A stretch of DNA of 6,433 bases from CAMBDR01 sp046597185 (GCA_046597185.1 JBKJLF010000846.1:1-6433), one strand, 5' to 3'. Shown: positions 1-6,433, numbered from the stretch's first letter. Notes: generated from the sequence alone by a model not told the origin. Translations and numbers: made by a program.

Positions 1-1
1 C

Positions 2-1831
2 CATATCAGCACCCGCATCGCCAGCGGCTGCATTACTGGCCTGGTGGGGCCGGATGGCGCAGGCAAAACCACTTTATTGCGCCTGATGGCCGGGTTATTA
101 CACCCCACCAGCGGCAGTTTGTTGGTAGCGGGCTTCAACCCGGTGACGCAGGGCGATGCGCTGCGCCAAAGCATAGGCTATATGCCGCAAAAATTTGGTC
201 TGTATGAAGATTTGACGGTGCAGGAAAACCTGAATCTATATGCGGATTTGCGCAATGTCATCGGCCAAGAGCGCCGCGCCAGTTTTGAACGGCTGTTGGC
301 TTTTACCGATTTGGCGCGCTTTACCGGGCGCTTTGCGGGTAAATTATCGGGTGGCATGAAGCAAAAGCTTGGGCTGGCCTGTACCTTGCTGGGCCAACCA
401 CGCCTGTTATTGCTGGACGAACCGGGCGTTGGGGTAGACCCGATCGCACGCCGCGAGCTGTGGAAAATGGTGCGCGAATTGGTGCAGGGCGGCATCAGCG
501 TGGTGTGGAGCACCTCGTATCTGGATGAAGCCGAACTGTGCGATGAGGTGCGGTTGATGAGCCATGGCCAATTCAAAGCCAGTGGCACACCCGCCGCTTT
601 GATGGCGCAAATGCAGGGGCGTAGCGTGCAAATTATCGGCATGGGGAGCGATCACGGTGATGGTGGTGATGGTGATGGTGGTGGTGATGGTGATGGTGGT
701 GATGGTGGTGGGGGCAGGGATAGGGATAATGGTAGCGCCAGCGGCCGGCGTCGCAGCGTGCTACAACGCGCCTTGCGCACCCCGCAAGTGATGGATGGGA
801 TGCTGCAAGGTAAAAACGTGCGCCTGGTGTTGCGCGAGGCAGGTGTTTACCCGGAACTGGCCGCGCTCAAGGCTGGCCCCGCTGCGGCATTTGAAACCGT
901 TGCGCCGCGCCTGGAAGATGCCTTCATCAGCCTGCTAGGCGGCGGCCCCGGTGGCGATTCGGTGCTCGCTGCCGTGATGCCCAAGGTGGTGCTGCCAGCG
1001 GGCATTGACCCGGCCAGGGTGATCGAGGCGCGCCATTTAACCCGCTGCTTTGGGGACTTTGTGGCCACTGATAATGTCAGCTTTGAAGTTGCCAAAGGTG
1101 AGATTTTTGGCTTGCTAGGCCCCAATGGCGCGGGCAAATCCACCACCTTTAAAATGGAATGCGGTTTGCTCGGCGTATCGTCTGGCCAGGCTTTGGTGAT
1201 GGGGCTGGATTTGCAAACCAGCCCGTCCCAGGCGCGCCAACACCTGGGTTATATGGCGCAAAAATTTTCTTTGTATGCGCAACTCACGGTACAGCAAAAT
1301 CTGACTTTCTTTTCCGGTATTTATGGCTTGCGGCGCGCGCAACAGCGTAGCAAAGTGGCGCAAATGGTGGAAGTATTTGGTTTGCAGCCGTATTTGGCAC
1401 AGTTGGCCGGGCAATTGCCGCTGGGTTTTAAACAACGGCTGGCGCTGGCCTGCGCCGTCATGCATGAACCCGCACTGCTGTTTTTGGATGAGCCGACCTC
1501 GGGCGTGGACCCGGTCACGCGGCGCGAATTTTGGACCCATATCAACGGTTTGGCCGATAAAGGCGTCACCATTATGGTCACCACCCATTTTATGGATGAA
1601 GCGCAATATTGCGATCGCATCGGTTTGATTGATCGCGGCAAACTAATCGCCCTGGGCACGCCCGATGATTTAAAGCACAGCGTGGCAACAGCCGCGTGCC
1701 CAAATCCGACCATGGAAGATGCGTTTATCGCGCTGGTGTTGCAACAGCAACAACAGCAACAGCAGCAACAGCAGCAGCAACAGCAGGAGGCCGCAGTGGG
1801 CGCGGATGAAGCAGAAAGGAGCAGTCCATGA
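2..1831 (+). CDS. ybhF: YbhF-like ABC exporter ATPase with two fused nucleotide-binding domains (5' partial)
   Basis: Cytoplasmic ATPase that should power the membrane exporter formed by the next two genes. The frame is open to the left edge. The GTG at 44 lies inside the first Walker A motif, so it is not the start; by comparison with E. coli YbhF (recalled) about 25 residues lie outside the window. NBD1 has Walker A GPDGAGKTT (47-73), signature LSGGMKQKLG (344-373), Walker B LLLLDEP (404-424), and a serine where the switch histidine normally sits (STSYLDEAE, from 509). A linker contains a Gly/Asp tract (656-715). NBD2 has Walker A GPNGAGKST (1121-1147), a degenerate signature LPLGFKQRLAL (1415-1447), Walker B LLFLDEP (1475-1495) and H-loop TTHFMDEAQ (from 1580). 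The protein ends in a 15-Gln tract and a short tail. These motifs and the order NBD1-NBD2 match YbhF closely; RbbA is a more distant alternative. The stop overlaps the next start. Family assignment is firm; the substrate is unknown. Confidence 0.93.
   Translation, partial: HISTRIASGCITGLVGPDGAGKTTLLRLMAGLLHPTSGSLLVAGFNPVTQGDALRQSIGYMPQKFGLYEDLTVQENLNLYADLRNVIGQERRASFERLLAFTDLARFTGRFAGKLSGGMKQKLGLACTLLGQPRLLLLDEPGVGVDPIARRELWKMVRELVQGGISVVWSTSYLDEAELCDEVRLMSHGQFKASGTPAALMAQMQGRSVQIIGMGSDHGDGGDGDGGGDGDGGDGGGGRDRDNGSASGRRRSVLQRALRTPQVMDGMLQGKNVRLVLREAGVYPELAALKAGPAAAFETVAPRLEDAFISLLGGGPGGDSVLAAVMPKVVLPAGIDPARVIEARHLTRCFGDFVATDNVSFEVAKGEIFGLLGPNGAGKSTTFKMECGLLGVSSGQALVMGLDLQTSPSQARQHLGYMAQKFSLYAQLTVQQNLTFFSGIYGLRRAQQRSKVAQMVEVFGLQPYLAQLAGQLPLGFKQRLALACAVMHEPALLFLDEPTSGVDPVTRREFWTHINGLADKGVTIMVTTHFMDEAQYCDRIGLIDRGKLIALGTPDDLKHSVATAACPNPTMEDAFIALVLQQQQQQQQQQQQQQQEAAVGADEAERSSP
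656..715 (+). repeat. GGT/GAT trinucleotide tract coding a Gly/Asp linker
   Basis: Twenty codons, nearly all GGT or GAT, encode an uninterrupted Gly/Asp run between NBD1 and NBD2 of the YbhF-like ATPase. It is followed by a short AGGGAT duplication (716-727, Arg-Asp-Arg-Asp). The unit is three bases, so gain or loss of units would change linker length without breaking the frame. E. coli YbhF, as I recall it, has only a few ordinary residues here, so this looks like a lineage-specific insertion. Conserved sequence resumes at about 755 (SVLQRALRTPQVMDGM). Confidence 0.9.
1742..1786 (+). repeat. CAG/CAA tract coding 15 consecutive glutamines
   Basis: Fifteen glutamine codons (9 CAG and 6 CAA, interspersed) follow the conserved C-terminal motif PTMEDAFIALV of the YbhF-like ATPase. 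A short acidic tail (EAAVGADEAERSSP) follows, before the stop. The tract replaces the ordinary tail seen in E. coli YbhF (recalled). The CAA interruptions should make it less prone to slippage than a pure CAG run. It lies outside the ATPase fold. Confidence 0.95.
1815..1821 (+). promoter_or_regulatory. Ribosome binding site for ybhS
   Basis: AAAGGAG lies 6 bases before the ATG at 1828, inside the end of the upstream ATPase gene. It supports the 1828 start, which also gives the ATGA stop/start overlap typical of translational coupling. No comparable Shine-Dalgarno motif precedes the next gene at 2993. Confidence 0.8.
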
Positions 1832-2988
1832 GTGTGATTTCACTGCGGCGGCTGTGGGCGCTATGCCGTAAAGAGAGCTTTCAAATTGTGCGCGACCCCA
1901 GCAGCGTACTGATTGCCTTCATCTTGCCGGTGATGCTGTTGTTTATACTGGGCTATGCGGTTAATCTGGATTCGAGCCGGATACGCATCGGCGTGCTGCT
2001 GGAAGACAGTGGCGCTGCCGCACTACGCTTTGAACAGGCTTTAAGCGCATCGCCGCAGTTTGAGGTGAAACATGGTGTGGCGCGTGCCAGTTTGATGCAC
2101 GATCTGGCAAGCGGCAAAATCCGTGGTTTGGTTATTATTCCTCATGATTTCTCCAGCCATTTTTTGGCAGGGCAAGGTCGCTCCGCCAATTCAGCCAATC
2201 CTGCCACCCCGGCCTTGATTCAAGTCTTAAGCGATGGCTCCGAACCCAATACCGCCAGCTTTGTCGCCGCTTATGTGCAAGGCAGCCTGGAAACCTGGCT
2301 GCAAAGTCAGGCGCAAGATCGGGCCGAACCGGGCCTGGTGCCGCCGATTGAGGTACAAATTCGCACTTGGTATAACCCGAGTAATGTGAGCAGCAATTTT
2401 TTGGTGCCTGGTTCCATTGCGGTGGTGATGGCGATTATTGGCATCCTGTTGACTTCGCTGGTGGTGGCGCGCGAGTGGGAGCGTGGCACCATGGAAGCCT
2501 TGTTGGCCACGCCCGTGACCCGGTTTGAAGTATTGCTGTCCAAAATTATTCCCTATTATGTGCTTGGCATGTGCGCCATGGTGTTGTGTTGGTTGGTGGC
2601 GGTATACATCATGAGGGTGCCGTTTCGCGGTTCATTTTTGGCGCTGTTTATTTTATCGAGCTTGTTTTTAGGTAGCGCATTAGGGCAGGGCCTGTTTTTA
2701 TCCACCGCTTTGCGTAGCCAGTTTAACGCTGCCCAGGCGGCACTGACGGCGGGTTTTTTACCAGCATTGATGCTGTCGGGCTTTATTTTTGAAATTGCCA
2801 GCATGCCACCCGTGTTGCAATGGTTTACCCGGATTATTCCGGCCCGGTATTTTACCAACTCGCTGCAAACGCTATTTCAGGCGGGCGATGTTGGCGCTTT
2901 ATTGATCCCCAATGCCCTGTGTTTAAGTTTGCTCACCCTGTTTTGGCTCGGCCTGACCGTGCTGAAAACCAAACGCACCCTGGATTAA
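1828..2988 (+). CDS. ybhS: YbhS-like ABC-2 type exporter permease
   Basis: Inner-membrane permease of 386 residues, expected to pair with the next gene product and be driven by the upstream double ATPase. It has the ABC-2 exporter layout: a cytoplasmic N-terminus (RRLWALCRKESFQIVRDPSS, residues 7-26), TM1 at about 27-46, a large periplasmic domain (about 47-190) and five more hydrophobic segments near 193-213, 240-261, 269-293, 300-321 and 357-379. The motif LTSLVVAREWERGTMEALL (208-226) sits at the cytoplasmic end of TM2 and is the probable ATPase-contact region. NLDSS, SDGSEPNTA, REWERGTMEALL, LSGFIF, IIPARYF and the ending LKTK-R-LD all match E. coli YbhS as I recall it, and the length is close to its roughly 377 residues. 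A small Ser/Ala/Asn-rich insert (about 119-129) is the main difference. Start at 1828 is supported by the RBS and the conserved N-terminus. Substrate cannot be read from sequence. Confidence 0.93.
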   Translation: MSVISLRRLWALCRKESFQIVRDPSSVLIAFILPVMLLFILGYAVNLDSSRIRIGVLLEDSGAAALRFEQALSASPQFEVKHGVARASLMHDLASGKIRGLVIIPHDFSSHFLAGQGRSANSANPATPALIQVLSDGSEPNTASFVAAYVQGSLETWLQSQAQDRAEPGLVPPIEVQIRTWYNPSNVSSNFLVPGSIAVVMAIIGILLTSLVVAREWERGTMEALLATPVTRFEVLLSKIIPYYVLGMCAMVLCWLVAVYIMRVPFRGSFLALFILSSLFLGSALGQGLFLSTALRSQFNAAQAALTAGFLPALMLSGFIFEIASMPPVLQWFTRIIPARYFTNSLQTLFQAGDVGALLIPNALCLSLLTLFWLGLTVLKTKRTLD

Positions 2989-2992
2989 AACC

Positions 2993-4096
2993 ATGCCATT
3001 GCTATTATTGCGCTTACTACCGTTAATCATCAAAGAACTGCATGCCGTGCTGGGCAATTGGCATGGACGCTTGTTATTGATTGTGCCTGTGATCTTGCAA
3101 ACTGCGATTTTCCCGTTTGCCGCCACGCTGGAAGTTAAACACAGTTCGCTGGCCATTTACAATGAAGATGGCGGCGCGGCGTCGATCGAATTAATGCAAC
3201 GCTTGAGCCACACCGCCGCATTCACCCAAATCATTCTGGTACGCAGCCAACACCAATTACAAGCGGCCATTGATGAGCAAAGCGCTTTGTTGGCGCTACA
3301 CTTCCCGGCGGATTTTTCACGCCGTGTGCTGGCCGGGCAAAGCGCGCCGCTGCAAGTATTGCTGGATGGGCGACGCTCCAATAGCGCCCAAATTGCCAGT
3401 GGCTACATCCAACAAGTAGTAAATAGTTATCTGCAAGAGCGAGGCTTGGCTGCGCCAGCGCGCGCCAGTGTGCGCCATGTGTACAACCCGAATCTGGATT
3501 ATAAATGGCATATCCTGCCCAGTCTGGTCGCCATCATTACCACCATTGGCTGTTTGATCGTAACCGGGCTATCGGTGGCACGTGAGCGCGAGGAGGGCAC
3601 CTTCGATCAATTACTGGTGTCGCCATTGACGCCCGCCTATATCATGCTGGGTAAGGCGGTGCCGGGTATGTTGATTGCGTTGGTACAAGGCTCGGTGATT
3701 GCCACTGCCGCGCATTGGGCTTATGGTGTGCCGTTTACCGGCTCGTTTTCTTTGCTGATGATTGGTATGTTGTTTTATGGCTTGGCCTTGGCTGGCGTTG
3801 GTTTGTTTATTTCTTCACTCTGCAATACCCAGCAACAAGCGTTTTTGGGCATGTTTGCCTTTACCGTGCCAGCCGTGATCTTGTCCGGTTATGTGGCACC
3901 GATTGAAAACATGCCAGCCTTTTTGCAAGGGATTGCAGCGATCAATCCCTTGAGCTACTTTATTAAAATCCTGAAAGGCGTGTTTTTAAAAGATTTGGGT
4001 TGGGGCCAGGTTTGGCCTTATTTATGGCCGCTGTTAATGATTGCGATGGTCTCGCTCAGCTTGGCGCTGCGTATGTTTCGCCGCCAAAGCGCTTGA
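2993..4096 (+). CDS. ybhR: YbhR-like ABC-2 type exporter permease
   Basis: Second inner-membrane permease of the operon, 367 residues, expected to form a heterodimer with the YbhS-like protein. TM1 is at about 27-46, a periplasmic domain spans about 47-174, and further hydrophobic segments lie near 175-197, 220-240, 252-275, 283-303 and 341-360. PFAATLEV (41-48), FPADFSR (104-110), YNPNLDYKW (164-172), SVAREREEGTFDQLLVSPLT (194-213), SSLCNTQQQAF (274-284) and LSGYVAPIENMP (297-308) match E. coli YbhR as recalled, and the length is nearly the same (about 368). The start lies 4 bases after the ybhS stop with no evident Shine-Dalgarno motif, so translation probably depends on coupling to ybhS. 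It is the last gene of the operon in this window and converges on the cyclase gene. No clear rho-independent terminator follows. Confidence 0.92.
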   Translation: MPLLLLRLLPLIIKELHAVLGNWHGRLLLIVPVILQTAIFPFAATLEVKHSSLAIYNEDGGAASIELMQRLSHTAAFTQIILVRSQHQLQAAIDEQSALLALHFPADFSRRVLAGQSAPLQVLLDGRRSNSAQIASGYIQQVVNSYLQERGLAAPARASVRHVYNPNLDYKWHILPSLVAIITTIGCLIVTGLSVAREREEGTFDQLLVSPLTPAYIMLGKAVPGMLIALVQGSVIATAAHWAYGVPFTGSFSLLMIGMLFYGLALAGVGLFISSLCNTQQQAFLGMFAFTVPAVILSGYVAPIENMPAFLQGIAAINPLSYFIKILKGVFLKDLGWGQVWPYLWPLLMIAMVSLSLALRMFRRQSA

Positions 4097-4104
4097 GTTG
4101 AATA

Positions 4105-4146
4105 ATCAGGCAAAGAAGATCAGGCAAGGAAAATCAGGCAATGCAG
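4105..4146. repeat. Three tandem 14-bp repeats at the convergent gene junction
   Basis: Three units start exactly 14 bases apart at 4105, 4119 and 4133. All begin ATCAGGCAA, and 11 of 14 positions are identical in all three. The array fills most of the 37-base gap between the ybhR stop and the cyclase stop; the third unit contains the cyclase stop codon and its last codons. On the minus strand each unit carries TGA (4134-4136, 4120-4122, 4106-4108). Since 14 is not a multiple of 3, these fall in all three frames. The units are direct, not inverted, so they do not form a terminator hairpin. Function is unknown; it may simply be duplication of the gene end. Confidence 0.85.
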
Positions 4147-6433
4147 GTGAGCAATTCAGCGGCGCGCCAGGTGTTGCGCCCGTTACGCTTGGCCTGGTAT
4201 AGCATGCTATCGGCTTGCTTGATCAAATCTTCCATGCTCTCCGGGCCGCCCTGATAGTAGGCTATGCCAATGCTGGTAGAAACCGATACCGTAATGCCTT
4301 CCAATTCAAACGGCAGGCACATCGCATGCACCACTTTGGCGGCCAGATTGGCGGCATCTTCCGGCTTGCTGATTTTTTCCATGATGATGGTAAATTCATC
4401 CCCGCCCATGCGCGCCACCGTGTCACTGCCACGAAAGGATTGAATCAGGCGCTCAGAAAAGGCTTTGAGCAAGGCGTCACCAACCTGATGGCCATGCGTG
4501 TCATTGACGGGTTTGAAATGGTCGATATCCAGATACATGAGCGCCACAATGCTTTGCTGCTGGCGGCTTTGGCGCGTGGCATCGGCCAGTCTTTGCATAA
4601 ATCCGGCCCGATTGCAAAGCCCGGTCAAGGCATCGACCTGGGCTAACTGGGTCAGGCGTTTTTCTTCCAGTTTGGTGGCGCTAATGTCTTGCCGCATTAC
4701 GTGCAGGCCAATGACGGCTGTGCCGTCCTGGCTCCATTGCGGAATATAGGTGCAATCGATACAGCGATACACGCCATCCAAATCGTTTTCTTCTTCAAAA
4801 TTGACGCGCTCGCCTTGCAAGGTGCGCATGATATACGGTTGCAAGAAGGCATAGCGCTGAGCACCGACCACTTCCTGCACGGTTTTGCCCTGAGAGCAAA
4901 CCAACAAATTACCCGCATATTTTTCAAAGGCCAGATTGTGGAAGCGGTAACGCTGCTCGGCATCGATATAGGCAATCATGGTGGGTAAGGTGTCGGCAAT
5001 GGTGCGCAGGCGCGCTTCGCTCTCTTGCAGCGCGAGTTCGGTTTTGCGCCGCAAGGTCACATCTTCACCAATGGAGAGAATATATTCCACCTGGTTGTTA
5101 TCGTCAAACAGCGGCAGGGCAATCAAATGGAAGTAACGGGTATCACCATCGGTGCGTAAAATCGGCATTTCCGGCAAATCCATAATCATCGGATTATCCA
5201 GCATGGTGGCTTCAATGGTCGCGTATTTTTTGGCCGCCTCCGGCTCAAACGCTTGATCGTTGGTTTTGCCAAGGATATCGCTTTCCAGATAGCCCGTGTT
5301 GATTTCGGCGGTTTTATTCCACATCACAAATTGACCAAAATTCTCACTGCGCATGCTTTTTACCGCGATCAAAACCGGTAAATGGTCGATCAACGACTGT
5401 AAGAAATGGCGATTATTATGCTGTTCAAATTCGGCGGATTCAAATTCGGGGGCAGGCGCGGCGGCAGGCACGGCGGCAGGCACGGCGGGGGCCGATTCAT
5501 GGCACTCGGTTTCGGCAAGCGCCTGATTGGCATGGTCAATTTGCTGGCGCAGTTGATACAGCAAAGATTGGGCTTGCTGATTGGCCAGGATACTCTTTTT
5601 TAAGGCGCGGCTTTTTTTCGCGAATAAGATCATGCCGACGGCAATCAAAACGCCAAGGATGACTGTGGCCCGGATAACCATGTTTTTGCGCCGCTCATAT
5701 TGGGCAAGTTGTTGCTCAAGCTCCAGACCCACGATGGCGACGATACCAAATTCGATTAATTCGCGGCTACCATAAATACGGGCAACAGAGTCAATCGCTG
5801 TCTGGCTTGGCACCGCCTGTTTTAGCGTCGGTGCCGGGTGCAAGCGCGTTAAATCGAGCTGCTGGCTGGTGTCAATTCGGCCGCCGATGGACCAAATACT
5901 GCGTTGTTCAGCCGGACTGTTGAGAATAAAAATATCGCGTTTGCCCAATTCGGCAGGGTCCGTATTTTCGATAAAATAAGCGGGATCAAGCGCCACCGTC
6001 ACCACGCCTGCGAAGCTGCCATCAGGCAGATTTAAGCGGCGGCTCAATTGAATCAGCCATTTTTTGTGAGTGCCATCGAGAAAGGGTTTATCGATCAGCA
6101 GGGTGTCCAGATTGCGCTTGGCATGGTCTTGAAAAAAAGCTTGGTCGGCGAGGTTGACGTTGGCAAGTGGTTGCGTGCTATCGATGATCTTTCCCTGGTG
6201 ATTGATGAGCGAAATATGAAGATCGACATCATATGGCAGTGCGCTGTTCATGGCCCCGTTTTTGCGCGTGAATTGGGCTATGGTCAAGCGATTTTCCACA
6301 CTACTGGTTTCGTAAGCGAGCTTAAACAGTTGCGAAATATGATCAACCTGATGCAATATATGGGCGCTGCGCTCAGCCAAGGTGCGCGCCAATTCCTGGC
6401 TGTTGGTTTGGGTTTGTTGCACGACGGTTTCCC
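4134..6433 (-). CDS. Membrane sensor diguanylate cyclase: Cache-like, two PAS, GGDEF (5' partial)
   Basis: Should make cyclic di-GMP from two GTP under control of a periplasmic signal. The frame is open past the GTG at 6422 to the window edge, so the true start and a probable first TM helix lie outside. Counting residues from that GTG: a Cache-like extracytoplasmic sensor (about 1-245, with KKWLIQLSRRLNLPDGSFAGVV at 120-141), a TM helix (about 248-268) followed by basic residues, a coiled coil (about 271-305), an Ala/Pro/Glu linker (about 309-333), PAS1 (about 337-458), PAS2 (about 468-585), a short signalling helix (about 584-597) and GGDEF (about 598-757). The catalytic motif GGDEF is at 673-677. 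RGSD at 664-667 is exactly five residues upstream, the arrangement of the inhibitory I-site, so product feedback is likely. The protein ends soon after GGDEF, with no EAL domain. Signal and physiological target cannot be inferred. The gene runs toward the exporter operon and is not co-transcribed with it. Confidence 0.93.
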   Translation of the reverse strand, partial: ETVVQQTQTNSQELARTLAERSAHILHQVDHISQLFKLAYETSSVENRLTIAQFTRKNGAMNSALPYDVDLHISLINHQGKIIDSTQPLANVNLADQAFFQDHAKRNLDTLLIDKPFLDGTHKKWLIQLSRRLNLPDGSFAGVVTVALDPAYFIENTDPAELGKRDIFILNSPAEQRSIWSIGGRIDTSQQLDLTRLHPAPTLKQAVPSQTAIDSVARIYGSRELIEFGIVAIVGLELEQQLAQYERRKNMVIRATVILGVLIAVGMILFAKKSRALKKSILANQQAQSLLYQLRQQIDHANQALAETECHESAPAVPAAVPAAAPAPEFESAEFEQHNNRHFLQSLIDHLPVLIAVKSMRSENFGQFVMWNKTAEINTGYLESDILGKTNDQAFEPEAAKKYATIEATMLDNPMIMDLPEMPILRTDGDTRYFHLIALPLFDDNNQVEYILSIGEDVTLRRKTELALQESEARLRTIADTLPTMIAYIDAEQRYRFHNLAFEKYAGNLLVCSQGKTVQEVVGAQRYAFLQPYIMRTLQGERVNFEEENDLDGVYRCIDCTYIPQWSQDGTAVIGLHVMRQDISATKLEEKRLTQLAQVDALTGLCNRAGFMQRLADATRQSRQQQSIVALMYLDIDHFKPVNDTHGHQVGDALLKAFSERLIQSFRGSDTVARMGGDEFTIIMEKISKPEDAANLAAKVVHAMCLPFELEGITVSVSTSIGIAYYQGGPESMEDLIKQADSMLYQAKRNGRNTWRAAELLTCIA
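5424..5449. repeat. 15-nt direct repeat in the cyclase linker
   Basis: TTCAAATTCGG occurs at 5424-5434 and again at 5439-5449, a spacing of 15 bases. In the minus-strand gene it encodes the duplicated peptide EFESAEFE in the linker between the coiled coil and PAS1. The period is a multiple of 3, so the reading frame is kept. Confidence 0.85.
5451..5486. repeat. Three 12-nt tandem repeats coding Ala/Pro/Val linker
   Basis: Three contiguous units at 5451, 5463 and 5475 read GGCAGGCACGGC, the first with one mismatch. In the minus-strand cyclase gene they encode an AVPA-type repeat in the linker between the coiled coil and PAS1. The repeat directly adjoins the 15-nt duplication, so the whole of about 5424-5490 is low-complexity, in-frame expandable sequence. 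It probably acts as a flexible spacer. Confidence 0.88.

Noticed and set aside
44..46. GTG as the start of the ATPase gene
   Set aside because: It lies immediately before the glycine of Walker A; the frame is open to base 2 and the visible upstream residues (ISTRIASGCITGL) fit the normal beta strand before the P-loop.
656..715. RTX-type calcium-binding nonapeptide repeats
   Set aside because: The Gly/Asp run lacks the regular nine-residue GGxGxDxUx spacing with a hydrophobic residue, and it sits in a cytoplasmic protein.
656..715. On/off phase-variation tract
   Set aside because: The unit is three bases, so slippage changes length but not frame; the same holds for the CAG/CAA tract and the cyclase linker repeats.
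1115..1606. Long open frame on the minus strand opposite NBD2
   Set aside because: It lies wholly within a strongly conserved gene on the other strand, and its translation shows no recognisable domain.
4061..4089. Hairpin TTGGCG/CGCCAA at the end of ybhR as a terminator
   Set aside because: The stem is short with a long loop, lies inside the coding sequence, and is not followed by a T run on either strand.
4105..4146. CRISPR array or replication iterons
   Set aside because: The units are only 14 bp with no unique spacers, and there is no replication or cas gene nearby.
4215..4646. Open frame of 143 codons on the plus strand opposite the GGDEF domain
   Set aside because: It is antisense to a conserved catalytic domain and its translation resembles no known family.
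6420..6422. GTG as the start of the cyclase gene
   Set aside because: The frame stays open to the window edge, and a Cache-like sensor with a downstream TM helix needs a first membrane anchor, which must lie outside the window.
2993..6433. Functional link between the exporter and the diguanylate cyclase
   Set aside because: The genes converge and share no operon or visible regulatory site; proximity alone is not evidence.

Overview
The window reads as ordinary chromosomal DNA from a Gram-negative proteobacterium. Codon use is moderately GC-rich, and the encoded proteins resemble the E. coli YbhF, YbhS and YbhR set as I remember them. A betaproteobacterium is my guess, but nothing here fixes the taxon. 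Four genes fill almost all of the sequence. Both outer genes are cut by the window edges.

Left part (positions 2-4096, + strand): a three-gene ABC exporter operon in the order ybhF-ybhS-ybhR. The first gene, truncated at its 5' end by the window edge, encodes two fused nucleotide-binding domains. It overlaps the first permease gene by 4 bases (ATGA). The second permease gene follows after a 4-base gap. Together the products should form one inner-membrane exporter: the double ATPase in the cytoplasm drives a heterodimer of two ABC-2 type permeases. A periplasmic adaptor (YbhG/HlyD-like) would be expected just upstream, outside the window. In E. coli this system has been linked to drug efflux and Na+(Li+)/H+ transport; the substrate here is unknown.

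Right part (positions 4134-6433, - strand): a large membrane sensor diguanylate cyclase, convergent with the operon and truncated at its 5' end by the window edge. Its layout is a periplasmic Cache-like sensor, a transmembrane helix, a coiled coil, a low-complexity Ala/Pro linker, two PAS domains and a GGDEF domain with intact catalytic and inhibitory sites. It should make cyclic di-GMP in response to an external signal. Nothing in the sequence links it functionally to the exporter.

The most distinctive feature is simple-sequence DNA in otherwise conserved genes: a GGT/GAT tract coding a Gly/Asp linker inside YbhF, a 15-glutamine tract at the YbhF tail, and 15-nt and 12-nt tandem repeats in the cyclase linker. 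A 14-bp tandem repeat in the 37-base convergent gap places a TGA in all three minus-strand frames. I see no RNA gene, mobile element, CRISPR array or clearly new system.
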